Source of the DNA: Planctomycetota bacterium
GTDB lineage: Bacteria > Planctomycetota > SZUA-567 > H5-PLA8
Assembly: GCA_027493525.1 (NCBI GenBank)
Contig: JAOSKN010000001.1
Coordinates: 1,984,001 to 2,048,000, forward strand
Direction of reading: 5' to 3'
DNA: 64,000 nucleotides
Made by a program: the position numbers and the translations under genes. Numbering within the stretch: the stretch's first letter is position 1; every line of letters starts with the position of its first letter. A model generated the notes under the pieces. That model did no database searches. It saw only the letters and a program-made list of their open reading frames with translations, and was not told the DNA's origin. Below, in pieces: positions 35,253 through 42,738 of the stretch.

Positions 35253-35837
35253 GCTGCTCGGAACTCGGAACTCGCACCGCGGGCCTGCCCCCGGACGTTC
35301 GCACGCTCCGCGAGCCGCCGCGGGTCGGCGAGACCTACCTCGTCCCCTGCGTCGGCGGCAGGATCGAAGATCACCGCGCCTGGTGGCCGGTGCTTGGCGA
35401 GCAGCACGAAGACCGGGAAATCATCCGCTTCGAGAAGCAGCACTGGCACCTCGACGGCCGCTTTTTGAATGAGGCCCATTTGAAGACCCTGCTCTGGGCG
35501 GGCTCCGTGGACCGTGCCAGGAAGTACGGAGTCGAAGCCTTGGACTTTGTGATCACGGGCCGCGCGCTCTGGCAGCTCTTCGGGGGCGGCGTGCGCCTGC
35601 TCAAGCGCCGCTGCGAACGTGAGGCGCCGACCTTCCCCTGCCGGCATGTTCGCGAACACCACTGGCTCGGCGAACTCGGAAACCAAGTACGACGCCGCGC
35701 GCCTGGGGCCGGGGCGCGTCTGCCCGCACCGAGGCGCCGCGCTGGCGAGCTTCCCCGTTCAGGACGGCTGCGTGACCTGCCCGCTCCACGGCCTGCGCTG
35801 GAACGTGACGACGGGCGCCCTGGAGCCCAAGCCATGA
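35249..35837 (+). CDS. Rieske-type iron-sulfur protein, one frameshift
   Basis: The N-terminal domain (TYLVPCVGGRIEDHRAWWPV, then LLKRRCEREAPTFPC) is followed in another frame by a Rieske domain with both ligand motifs, CPHRGAALASFPVQDG and CPLHGLRW, giving Cys-His and Cys-His for a [2Fe-2S] cluster. The frame changes between 35640 and 35690; an extra A in GGAAACC at about 35686 would explain it. Rieske domains occur in oxygenases and electron carriers; the role in a phage is unknown. The first residues (SCSELGTRT) are heptamer-derived. Confidence 0.7.
35257..35277 (+). repeat. Heptamer array at gene start
   Basis: CTCGGAA, CTCGGAA, CTCGCAC, starting 8 bp after the ATG of the Rieske gene and coding for its first residues. 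Confidence 0.7.
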
Positions 35838-36061
35838 AGCGCCAACGCCGCCGCAACCCGCCCGTCGTCCGCACGCCGAACCTCGACCGCTGGCTTCGCG
35901 AGCGCGGCGTGCCGGTGCTGGAGGAAGGCATGTCGCGCGCCGAGGTCGAGCGGATCCTCGGGCCCGCCCCGACCCTCGCCGAAGCCCTCGACCGTGAGCG
36001 GCGAGCGGCGAGCGAAGCTCAGAGATTCCGGGCGCGTGTAGCGCCCGGCAACCGCGGCTGA
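35834..36061 (+). CDS. Small basic protein
   Basis: 75 aa, start ATG overlapping the Rieske stop by 4 bp. It begins MKRQRRRNPP and has GMSRAEVERILGPAPTLAEA, a short helical motif seen in small phage proteins. Function unknown. Confidence 0.55.
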   Translation: MKRQRRRNPPVVRTPNLDRWLRERGVPVLEEGMSRAEVERILGPAPTLAEALDRERRAASEAQRFRARVAPGNRG

Positions 36062-36076
36062 AGGCCGCGCGGATCG

Positions 36077-36097
36077 TAGCGCCGGCGTCACGCCGGC
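36077..36097. repeat. GCCGGCG palindrome in prophage, copy 2
   Basis: TAGCGCCGGCGTCACGCCGG, 17 bp before the next start codon; second prophage copy of the host palindrome. Confidence 0.65.
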
Positions 36098-36113
36098 ATG
36101 GAAAGGACGAACG

Positions 36114-36524
36114 ATGAAGCAGACGCGACGCAAGACGGAGGGCACGGCCATCTCGCTTAACGACCGGATCGACAGGGCCGTCGCCCTGCAGATCCAGATC
36201 GAGGCCCTCAGCAACGACCTGAAGGGCGAGAAGGCGGCGATCAAGGAAGAGATGGAAGACGCCGACCTGCCCCGCTACGCGACGGCCAGGGGCAACGAGG
36301 CGCTGCGCGTGCCCAAGGAGAGCCTCGCCTGGAACCCCGACAAGCTGGAGAAGTTCCTGGACGACGACGAGTTCGACCAGTACGTGCCGCGCAAGCCGGA
36401 CAGCACGAAGCTCCGCAAGCTCCTCGACACGCTCGATCACGACGAGGCCAAGGACCTGCTGAAGTGCGCGAAGCGCTCGCACAGCGAGTCCCTCGAACTG
36501 CGCGCCAAGGGCTCGGAGGACTGA
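36114..36524 (+). CDS. Phage early protein of unknown function
   Basis: 136 aa, helical and charged (QIQIEALSNDLKGEKAAIKE) with a C-terminal part rich in Lys and Asp. Mu-like phages carry Gam in this region; the sequence does not convincingly match it. Start ATG at 36114 follows GGAAAGGAC. Confidence 0.6.
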   Translation: MKQTRRKTEGTAISLNDRIDRAVALQIQIEALSNDLKGEKAAIKEEMEDADLPRYATARGNEALRVPKESLAWNPDKLEKFLDDDEFDQYVPRKPDSTKLRKLLDTLDHDEAKDLLKCAKRSHSESLELRAKGSED

Positions 36525-36585
36525 CCGGACGCCGAGCCTTGGGGACTGACCGCCACAGTCCCCCTCGCCCGGCGCCTGGCTGAAC

Positions 36586-36634
36586 CCCGGAACCCGGAAC
36601 TCGGAACTCGGAACTCGGAACTCGGAACTCATAA
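36586..36634 (+). repeat. Heptamer array before methyltransferase, seven units
   Basis: CCCGGAA twice, CTCGGAA four times and CTCATAA, ending 3 bp before the ATG at 36638. It replaces a normal ribosome site, so GGAA may act as a weak one. Confidence 0.85.
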
Positions 36635-36637
36635 CCG

Positions 36638-37783
36638 ATGAAAGAGATTGAACTCGAAGGCGGGCCGTGGGACGGGCGCGCGTTTCTGCTGCTCGGCCAG
36701 ATCCAGCAGGACGGCCTCGTCTGCCAGCTCGACCTGAGCGCGGAGATCGGCTATCACCTGGAATTTCGCGAGCTGGTCGCCGCGGATTACGGCGTGCCGA
36801 CTTCGCGCAGGCGGCTCTTCGTCATCATGCGCTGCGACGGCCTGCCGATCGTTTGGCCCGAGCCGACGCACGCTCCGCGGGATCGCTGCGAGCGGCTCGG
36901 GCTCGAGCCCTGGGTTGGCGCCGCGGAGATCATCGACTGGAGCCTTCCGTGCCCCAGCATCTTCGAGCGCAAGCGCCCGCTGGTCGAGGCCACGTTGCGC
37001 AGAGTCGCCAATGGCCTGCGAAGGTTAGTCTTCGAATCCGCCGAACCCTTCTTGATGCCGGTGACCCATTCGGGAGCCCCGCGCGCGCACTCGCTGCGTG
37101 AACCCCTTCGCACGGTCACCTCGGCGCACAGGGGTGAGCACGCGCTCGTCTTGCCCTTCGTGAGTTCCTACTACGGAGCCAAACGTCAGGGAGAGGGCCG
37201 CGGCGTCCACCTGGCCGGGCCGCTGCGCGTGCAAGGCACCGAGAACCGCTTCGCGCTGGTCGCGGCGTTCCTGGCCAAGCATTACGGCGGGCAGACCGGC
37301 ACGACCCTGCGCAGGACCGCGCCGACCCAGACGCAGCGCGGAACGCAGAATCAGCTCGTCGCCGGCTATCTGACCAAGCTCTACGGCACCAGCACGGGCG
37401 CCGACCTGCGCAAGCCGCTGCCCACCGTGACCGGCGGCGGGCAGCACCTTGCCGAAGTGCGCGCCTTTCTCGTGAAGTATTACGGGTCGGCCAGCCACGG
37501 GCAGGACCTGCGTGAGCCGCTGCATACCGTGACCGACAAAGCGCGCTTCGGCCTGGTCGAAGTTCACGGCGAGCTGTATCGGATCGCCGACATCGGCATG
37601 CGCATGCTCACGCCGCGCGAGCTGGCCCGCGCACACGGATTTCCGGAAAGCTACAGGCTCACGGGCACCAAGACCAACCAGGTCGCGCGCATCGGCAACA
37701 GCGTCCCGCCGCGCATGGCCGAAGTGCTCGTGCGCGCGAACCTCGCGGACATGGCCCTGCCGCTCGAAGCCAGCGCCGGTTGA
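36638..37783 (+). CDS. C5 cytosine methyltransferase lacking its N-terminal half
   Basis: 381 aa. The C-terminal half of a Dcm-type enzyme is clear: motif VIII (GVPTSRRRLFVI), a recognition region with about four repeats of the LREPLxTVT type, and motif X (GNSVPPRMA). Motif I (FxGxG), the PCQ catalytic Cys of motif IV and ENV of motif VI are absent, and no other frame upstream has room for them. The N-terminus (MKEIELEGGPWDGRAF) looks like the start of a different small protein. As it stands the enzyme should be inactive; it could still bind DNA. Confidence 0.8.
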   Translation: MKEIELEGGPWDGRAFLLLGQIQQDGLVCQLDLSAEIGYHLEFRELVAADYGVPTSRRRLFVIMRCDGLPIVWPEPTHAPRDRCERLGLEPWVGAAEIIDWSLPCPSIFERKRPLVEATLRRVANGLRRLVFESAEPFLMPVTHSGAPRAHSLREPLRTVTSAHRGEHALVLPFVSSYYGAKRQGEGRGVHLAGPLRVQGTENRFALVAAFLAKHYGGQTGTTLRRTAPTQTQRGTQNQLVAGYLTKLYGTSTGADLRKPLPTVTGGGQHLAEVRAFLVKYYGSASHGQDLREPLHTVTDKARFGLVEVHGELYRIADIGMRMLTPRELARAHGFPESYRLTGTKTNQVARIGNSVPPRMAEVLVRANLADMALPLEASAG

Positions 37784-37849
37784 ACCCGTCCTCGAAAGGA
37801 CCGCCGCCATGGACCTCACCGAAAGCCCCGCTCGAAGAAGCTCGCCGCC

Positions 37850-38044
37850 GTGGACATCGTGCCGCGCCAGATGGACCTCTGGCGCTGGCTCGAAGCCCGC
37901 AAGCAGTGGCTCCTCGAACACATGGAAGACAAGCCCTCCCGCGCCGAAATGATCGCCGAAATCGAAGGCCTCCAGCGCACCTGCGAATGGACCGCGCGGC
38001 ACGTCAAGGAAGCCTTCGCGAAGCGCGCGAGCAAAGGAGCCTGA
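37850..38044 (+). CDS. Small helical protein, start unclear
   Basis: 64 aa from a GTG at 37850 (QMDLWRWLEARKQWLLEHME). A better leader (GAAAGGACCGCCGCC) with an ATG at 37809 lies in another frame. Joining the two needs one indel near the C run at about 37827, so the true gene probably starts at 37809 and is frameshifted. Function unknown. Confidence 0.5.
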   Translation: MDIVPRQMDLWRWLEARKQWLLEHMEDKPSRAEMIAEIEGLQRTCEWTARHVKEAFAKRASKGA

Positions 38045-38046
38045 TC

Positions 38047-38313
38047 ATGGCCCACCCCATCGGATTCCCTCTGGCGAACTGCATCCTGCAACGGCCGCCC
38101 GGCATGACGGCCGAGGAATGCGGGAGCCTGGAAGTCTACCGCGACGGCCGGCAGTGCATCTCGCGCTGGCAGCTCACCGATGCCGAACTCGAAGAGCTGA
38201 AGCGCAACGGCGGCAAGCTCTACGTCTGGATCCTGATCGACCCGCAACCGCCCGTTGCCCTCTCGCCCTTCGAGCCGCGCGCCACGCCGGACCAGGAAAA
38301 GAAAGCTCCCTAG
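38047..38313 (+). CDS. Small phage protein
   Basis: 88 aa, no family recognised. It begins MAHPIGFPLANCILQRPPGM and has a mixed alpha/beta look with a Pro-rich tail. Start ATG 2 bp after the previous stop. Confidence 0.6.
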   Translation: MAHPIGFPLANCILQRPPGMTAEECGSLEVYRDGRQCISRWQLTDAELEELKRNGGKLYVWILIDPQPPVALSPFEPRATPDQEKKAP

Positions 38314-38345
38314 TCCTCAGTCCTCAGTCCTCGAACCTCAGTCCT
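38311..38345 (+). repeat. Heptamer array, five units
   Basis: TAGTCCT, CAGTCCT, CAGTCCT, CGAACCT, CAGTCCT. It begins at a stop codon and ends at the AAGGAG ribosome site of the next gene, so it fills the whole gap. Confidence 0.8.
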
Positions 38346-38358
38346 CAAGGAGAACCCC

Positions 38359-38790
38359 ATGCCGACGACGAAGCAGACCCAGCGCCCCGCCAGCCGCGCG
38401 CAGGTCCAGGCCCTGATCGTCCAGTTCGCGCGCTTGGCGCTCGACGGGGATCCCCGCGCGTGCGATCCCTTCGGCCGCGTGCTCGCCGACGACCGCGACG
38501 GCCGGCTCGAATGGGCCCGCCGCTGGCTCGGGATCAAGCGCCTCGAGAGCATGAACGAACTGACCGCCCTGCAGGCGCAGTACCTCCTCGACCGCCTCGC
38601 CGGCACGGAGACCAAGCTCGACGCCGAGCTGCGCCGGCAGTTCGAGCGGCTCGGGATCCGCCTGCCTTCCGCGTGGTTCGATGAGTTCCGCTTCAGCAAC
38701 CGCAACCGCTTCAAGTGGGGCGTCGTCGCCCTCTCGCAGCTCAACCGCTGGCAGCAGTGGGAACTGCTGGGCGTGCTGAAGGCGAGGTGA
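38359..38790 (+). CDS. Phage early protein, weak GemA resemblance
   Basis: 143 aa. The stretch WLGIKRLESMNELTALQAQY recalls the GemA (DUF1018) pattern of Mu-like phages, and the position in the middle early region fits, but the match is short. The C-terminal half (FRFSNRNRFKWGVVALSQLN) is unlike GemA. Ribosome site AAGGAG 9 bp upstream. Treat the name as a suggestion. Confidence 0.55.
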   Translation: MPTTKQTQRPASRAQVQALIVQFARLALDGDPRACDPFGRVLADDRDGRLEWARRWLGIKRLESMNELTALQAQYLLDRLAGTETKLDAELRRQFERLGIRLPSAWFDEFRFSNRNRFKWGVVALSQLNRWQQWELLGVLKAR

Positions 38791-38797
38791 CAGGGCC

Positions 38798-38818
38798 GAG
38801 GTTCGAGGACTGAGTTCC
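38798..38818 (+). repeat. Heptamer array, three units
   Basis: GAGGTTC, GAGGACT, GAGTTCC, ending in the GAGGAGAG ribosome site of the next gene. It mixes the two main unit types. Confidence 0.7.
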
Positions 38819-38830
38819 GAGGAGAGACGC

Positions 38831-39364
38831 ATGAAGACGATCAGCATGATGCAACCTTGGGCGCTCTTCTGGCTGCTCGGGATCAAGAAGTTCGAGACGC
38901 GAAGCTGGCGCATCAAGAACGGCTTGCCGGTCGAGCTGTACCTCCACGCCTCCCGATACCCCACGGACCCGAACGCGCGGGCCGTGGCGCGCAGGCTCGT
39001 AGACGAGGTTTGTAGGAGTGATCGAACGTGGCCGTTCTGCACGCTTGAAGATTTTCCGATTGGGCGCATCCTCGGCTCAATCCAGGTCACGGATTGCTAC
39101 CCGACCGAAGCCCTCGAATTCCTCATGCCGGAGTGTTTGCTTCCGCGCGAGAAGGCGCTCGGAGATTACACGCCCGGGCGTTGGTTCTGGGAGGCGCACT
39201 ACCGCACGATCTTCAAGGATCCGCCGAAGGCCAAGGGCGCGTTGTACCTCTGGGACTACGACGGCGAAAAGCCTGAGGCGGCGGACCTCTACGGCCAAAG
39301 GAACCTCTACCTTGAACTCGGTCGGCTCTGGGCTCATTTACGCGAGGACAGGAGAACCGCATGA
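38831..39364 (+). CDS. ASCH-domain protein
   Basis: 177 aa. The N-terminus has the ASCH pattern: MMQPWALFWLLGIKKFETRS followed by ELYLHASRYP. ASCH domains resemble PUA domains and are thought to bind RNA or nucleotides; phage versions are common. The C-terminal half (GRILGSIQVTDCYPT onward) continues the domain. Its stop overlaps the next ATG by 4 bp. Confidence 0.8.
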   Translation: MKTISMMQPWALFWLLGIKKFETRSWRIKNGLPVELYLHASRYPTDPNARAVARRLVDEVCRSDRTWPFCTLEDFPIGRILGSIQVTDCYPTEALEFLMPECLLPREKALGDYTPGRWFWEAHYRTIFKDPPKAKGALYLWDYDGEKPEAADLYGQRNLYLELGRLWAHLREDRRTA

Positions 39365-39603
39365 AGACGATCGTTGAAACGACGCAGCGGAGGAAACTCA
39401 ACCGCACGTATCCCTACCTGGGGATCTACAGGCCGACCGGTGAGATCGTGCTCTTCGCGACGCCCGACGCGGGCATCGTGCTGCGCGCCGGCGATCCCAA
39501 GGGCATTCCCGAGGAAAGTCACCCGGCCGGCTACTTCGGCGACTGCTGGCTTGAGAACAGGTTCGACGTCTTCGAAGGCTCGATCACGCTCTGCAATGAC
39601 TGA
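39361..39603 (+). CDS. Small phage protein
   Basis: 80 aa, no family recognised; beta-rich look (YLGIYRPTGEIVLFATPDAG). Coupled by overlap to both neighbours. Confidence 0.6.
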   Translation: MKTIVETTQRRKLNRTYPYLGIYRPTGEIVLFATPDAGIVLRAGDPKGIPEESHPAGYFGDCWLENRFDVFEGSITLCND

Positions 39604-39988
39604 CGGCGGCGAGGACCTGGCGCCGCGGCTGGCGTGGTTCGTCGCGAACCGCGCGCGGCTGATGCGGGAGTTCGGGCTGCGCAAGCTGGCCCTGGTCGAG
39701 AACCCCGATCCGCGCGGCGAGTGCTGCCTGGAATGGTGGCACGACGGCGAGGTCCGCGAGGGCAAGGACGGCAAGCCCTTTCCCGCCGTCTACCGGAGCG
39801 AGTGCATGGAGCGCTTCCGGCAGGCCTGCGCGGCGCGCGCGAGCGTGAGAGGCCCGGATCGGCGCAGCCGCCCCGGGCCTCCCGTCCACTTCAAGCCCGC
39901 GCCGATGCAGGCGCAACGCAAGGCGAGGCCCAACGACCCGTGCCCTTGCGGCTCCGGGCGCAAAGCGAAGAAGTGCTGTGGAGTGTGA
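39596..39988 (+). CDS. SEC-C motif protein with in-frame palindromic element
   Basis: 130 aa. A SEC-C zinc motif ends the protein (PNDPCPCGSGRKAKKCCG), a metal-binding tail found in SecA and many unrelated proteins. Residues about 86-95 (GPDRRSRPGP) are encoded by a copy of the palindromic element (39850-39880), inserted in frame between the N-terminal domain and the SEC-C tail. Start overlaps the preceding gene by 8 bp. Confidence 0.75.
   Translation: MTDGGEDLAPRLAWFVANRARLMREFGLRKLALVENPDPRGECCLEWWHDGEVREGKDGKPFPAVYRSECMERFRQACAARASVRGPDRRSRPGPPVHFKPAPMQAQRKARPNDPCPCGSGRKAKKCCGV
39850..39880 (-). repeat. Palindromic element in coding sequence, copy 7
   Basis: GGCCCGGATCGGCGCAGCCG and flanking bases; in frame inside the SEC-C protein gene. 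This copy has no adjacent heptamers. Confidence 0.75.
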
Positions 39989-39990
39989 GC

Positions 39991-40344
39991 ATGGAAAACC
40001 AAAGTTCCGAGTTCCGAGTTCCGAGTTCCGAGCCCGCCCCCGCGCAGATCCAGTGGCTCAAGCCCGATCCGCGCTCGGCGCGCGAGAAGCTGGCCGGCCT
40101 GCTGAAGGAACAGCAGCTCGCGCTGAGCCTCTCGCAGTCCGGCCTGGCCGCGCGCTGCGGTCTGGCGAAATTCAAGATCAACCGCTGGCTCCGCGGGCTG
40201 GGCCGCGCGCCTTCCGCGAAGGACCTGGAGCGCCTCGGCGCGCGCCTGGGCTGCGCGCCGGAAGCCGCCGCGATCGCCGCGGCCTTCCGCGCCGAGCGCC
40301 GCAAGCCCCGCTGGCGCGGCTTCGAGCACGGGGACGGGATTTAG
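39991..40344 (+). CDS. HTH protein with heptamer array after the start codon
   Basis: 117 aa. The HTH is at about 45-95 (LSQSGLAARCGLAKFKINRW). Residues 5-14 (SSEFRVPSSE) are encoded by four GTTCCGA units directly after MENQ. Gain or loss of one unit would shift the frame at codon 5 and abolish the protein, the classic layout of a phase-variable gene. It may regulate the late genes; that is inference. Confidence 0.7.
   Translation: MENQSSEFRVPSSEPAPAQIQWLKPDPRSAREKLAGLLKEQQLALSLSQSGLAARCGLAKFKINRWLRGLGRAPSAKDLERLGARLGCAPEAAAIAAAFRAERRKPRWRGFEHGDGI
40004..40031 (+). repeat. Heptamer array in coding sequence, four identical units
   Basis: GTTCCGA four times without change, 13 bp after the ATG at 39991. 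The most regular array in the window. Confidence 0.85.
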
Positions 40345-40370
40345 GACTGAGGGCTGAGGACTGAGGACTG
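40343..40370 (+). repeat. Heptamer array, four units
   Basis: AGGACTG, AGGGCTG, AGGACTG, AGGACTG, starting in the TAG stop codon of the HTH gene. Confidence 0.8.
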
Positions 40371-40398
40371 CGCGAGGGAACCGTGCTAGGATACGCGC

Positions 40399-40623
40399 AT
40401 GCTCGACGCCGCCTGGTGGCTCTTCGTGGCGCTGGCGATTGCCGGCACGGCCTGCGTCTCGATTCTCAAGCGCGTGCGCATGGGCCATGCCCTCTGGACG
40501 GCCTCGAACGCGGGGCTCCTCGCGCTCTGCCTGGCGGACGGGAAGGCGCCCATGGCCGTGCTCTTCGCCGTCTACCTGCTCCTCTCCCTCTGGGGCCGCT
40601 GGCGCTGGCGGAACGACGCCTAG
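40399..40623 (+). CDS. Small membrane protein
   Basis: 74 aa with two or three hydrophobic segments (WWLFVALAIAGTACVSIL; AVLFAVYLLLSLWG) and a basic C-terminal end. Possible membrane regulator or early holin-like protein; no family recognised. Confidence 0.6.
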   Translation: MLDAAWWLFVALAIAGTACVSILKRVRMGHALWTASNAGLLALCLADGKAPMAVLFAVYLLLSLWGRWRWRNDA

Positions 40624-40818
40624 ATTTTCGTTGCAACCGACCCCCGGTTTGGTGCACCATGGCCAGCGACAAACCGCTGGACTGGAGGGTCCCAGACACA
40701 CCCACGAGAAAGCCCGCCCTGGATCGAGGCCCATGTCCGAAAGGCATGGGATCGTCTGGCCTCCGGCCAGCGGTTTGTCCCTCGCCGTCAGGGCGGGCCC
40801 AGTATTGGAGGAACGCGG
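40624..40818. ncRNA. Possible structured RNA between early genes
   Basis: 195 bp without a credible gene but with strong base-pairing potential. GACAAACCGCTGG (40668-40680) pairs perfectly with 40767-40779. GCCCGCCCTG (40712-40721) pairs with 40789-40798. The two stems interlock, as in a pseudoknot. A CCCATG/CATGGG hairpin lies between (about 40730-40749). It could be a small RNA or a leader of the next gene. Confidence 0.4.
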
Positions 40819-41076
40819 ATGACAAACCCGCTGCCCCCCGAGGAGTGGCCCACCGGGCCCAGGCCCCGGCGCTTCGGCGCCAACCCGCCGAACGTGCCCC
40901 TGAAGTATCCGGAGGACTTCGCGGTCTTCTGGTCCACGGAGCTGGCCGAGCTGCTGGGCGACGAGCCGGCGGCCGAGCTGGTCCTGGTGCTCGAGGAGAA
41001 GACGCGCCAGTGGTACCGCTTCTGTAAGCAGGAGTGGCTGGCGGAAAACTTCAACCGAAAGGCAGGTGGGCGATGA
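40819..41076 (+). CDS. Small acidic phage protein
   Basis: 85 aa, Pro-rich start then an acidic helical part (STELAELLGDEPAAELVLVL). Ribosome site TTGGAGGAA. Its stop overlaps the BRO-N-like gene by 4 bp. Function unknown. Confidence 0.6.
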   Translation: MTNPLPPEEWPTGPRPRRFGANPPNVPLKYPEDFAVFWSTELAELLGDEPAAELVLVLEEKTRQWYRFCKQEWLAENFNRKAGGR

Positions 41077-41762
41077 AAGGGAAGGCGAAGAAGCAGCAAT
41101 TGGAACAGGTGGGGAGCATGAAGTTCCTCAGCCTCTCGTTCCGGATGTTCAAGTACGAAGGCAGGTGTTGGGTGCCCCTGGCAGACCTGGCGCGCGGACT
41201 TGGTTATTCGCGCTCGACCAAGCTCCAGGACACCGTGAAGAAAAACCCCAGGCTGTTCAGGGAACAGAGTTGGATTCTGGACGGTCGAAGCGGCATTTCT
41301 GAGGGCTTAATAGACACCCCTGAGGTGTCTATTTCGGCCCCCGGAAGCACACGGGACTTGAGCCTCTTTGCCTCTGTGGAAGGCGTCATCATGTGCCTGA
41401 TGCTGAACCGCTCGGAGCATGCCGACGAGTTCAAGATTTGGGCGGCCAAGCGCCTTGTGCCCGGCATGATGCGTCGGACGTTCAAGCAAACCCCGCTGGA
41501 CGATCTGAGCCCCGCGGAGCGTACGCGCGAACTGATCCGCCGCTCGAACGCGCGGCTGCTCAGGGAGGTCAAGCGCCTGGCCGCGCCGTGGACCCTGATC
41601 GAACTGATCCGCGAGTGCCGCCGGCTGAAAGCCGAGGGGCATCCCAACGATCAGATCGAGCCCCTCGTGAAGCGCGCGGGGAAGATGCTGGAGCGGATCG
41701 ACAAGGCGTTCAACGGCCCGAACCTCTTCGACCTGATCGAGCGGGAGGTTTCGGACAATTAA
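41073..41762 (+). CDS. BRO-N-like antirepressor-type protein
   Basis: 229 aa. The N-terminal about 130 residues follow the BRO-N pattern (WVPLADLARGLGYSRSTKLQ, then HADEFKIWAAKRLVPGMM). BRO-N/antirepressor proteins bind DNA or other regulators in many phages. The C-terminal half is helical (ERTRELIRRSNARLLREV). The middle (about 70-95) is a loop. It is the last gene before the terminator at 41772. Confidence 0.7.
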   Translation: MKGKAKKQQLEQVGSMKFLSLSFRMFKYEGRCWVPLADLARGLGYSRSTKLQDTVKKNPRLFREQSWILDGRSGISEGLIDTPEVSISAPGSTRDLSLFASVEGVIMCLMLNRSEHADEFKIWAAKRLVPGMMRRTFKQTPLDDLSPAERTRELIRRSNARLLREVKRLAAPWTLIELIRECRRLKAEGHPNDQIEPLVKRAGKMLERIDKAFNGPNLFDLIEREVSDN

Positions 41763-41771
41763 GGCTGAAAC

Positions 41772-41804
41772 AAGGGGCCGGGTAAGCCCTTTACCCGGCC
41801 CCTT
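41772..41804 (+). terminator. Strong hairpin after BRO-N-like gene
   Basis: A perfect 14-bp stem (AAGGGGCCGGGTAA) with a 5-nt loop, 10 bp after the stop codon, without a clear U tract. It probably ends or attenuates the early transcript. Confidence 0.7.
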
Positions 41805-41832
41805 GGCTTCGTAGGCTATAGGGGGGTGAACC

Positions 41833-42405
41833 ATGCGCAAAGCTCGCCGGTTTGAACAGCAGGCGAAGACCCAACGAGGCTTCCCGGCCTGGATGGTTCT
41901 GGTGCCCACAGTCGTCGCGCTCGGGCTTGCGGTCCTGATACTACGGCCCGCCGAATCCCCCGCGCGAGCCCAGGAAGGCAGCGCCCCAGCTTCGCCGGCA
42001 GCCTCGAAACTCACGCCGCGCGAACGCGCCGACTACTGCGTCGGGATCCTGCAATCGGGGATCACCCCGGGGGCAACCTCCGACATGCGTCACATCGCTG
42101 CAACCTTCCTTAGGCATAGTATCTGGGGCAGCGTGGGCAAGGACGCGAAGCGGTTTGACGATCTCCAGTACCAGGCGTGCAGCAGTTGGCCCAAGTACGA
42201 AGAATACGTGGCCCAGCTTCTCGCCGCCTACCCCGAGCAGACCGCCGAAGCGCTGGAGCGAAACACGCTCAGCATCCTGTGGTCTTGGGAATATGATGGG
42301 AACTTTCAAGGCACTTTGGCCGAGAGAGAGAAGCTGGCGACCTGGCGCAAGACGCTCTGCGAACGCGCGGGCGTCGAGTTGGACCGGCACAACCGGATCA
42401 AGTGA
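41833..42405 (+). CDS. Membrane-anchored protein of unknown function
   Basis: 190 aa. A single TM segment (about 19-40, WMVLVPTVVALGLAVLIL) with a basic N-terminal side suggests an N-in anchor and an external domain. The external part contains several Cys and Trp (DLQYQACSSWPKYEEY). Ribosome site GGGGGTG is weak. No family recognised. Confidence 0.6.
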   Translation: MRKARRFEQQAKTQRGFPAWMVLVPTVVALGLAVLILRPAESPARAQEGSAPASPAASKLTPRERADYCVGILQSGITPGATSDMRHIAATFLRHSIWGSVGKDAKRFDDLQYQACSSWPKYEEYVAQLLAAYPEQTAEALERNTLSILWSWEYDGNFQGTLAEREKLATWRKTLCERAGVELDRHNRIK

Positions 42406-42457
42406 CCCTCCCCGAATCTCGTAACCTCAACGCCTGATTGCACGATATAGTATCAGG

Positions 42458-42661
42458 GTGAGCGAGCCGGACCTCCTGACCGTGCCCCAGGTCGCCAACC
42501 GCCTGGGGCTGTCCCAAAAGCGCGTGCGTAAACTGCTGCGCCAGCGTGCGCTGCCCGGCCTGCGCATCGGCGGGACGTGGCACGTCCCGCGCGTCGAGCT
42601 GGATCTCTTCCTCGTCCGCCTCCGCGGCAAGGCCCGCGGGAACCTCAGCGACCTTTCGTAG
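42458..42661 (+). CDS. Excisionase-type HTH protein
   Basis: 67 aa, GTG start. It has the helix-turn-helix-wing of the excisionase/HTH_17 family: LTVPQVANRLGLSQKRVRKL, then GLRIGGTWHVPR. Such proteins bind DNA as small regulators or Xis-like bending proteins. In a transposable phage a regulatory role, perhaps on the late operon, is more likely than excision. Confidence 0.8.
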   Translation: MSEPDLLTVPQVANRLGLSQKRVRKLLRQRALPGLRIGGTWHVPRVELDLFLVRLRGKARGNLSDLS

Positions 42662-42738
42662 TCTTCCGCGTCCCTCCGCGACCTGCCCCCTCCGTTCATG
42701 CCGTTTACTCGGGTGAGACGCCGCGCCACAGGCCGGCC

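Noticed and set aside
36114-36524. Gene as Mu Gam homologue
   Set aside because: Position fits, but the sequence lacks a convincing Gam pattern; left unnamed.
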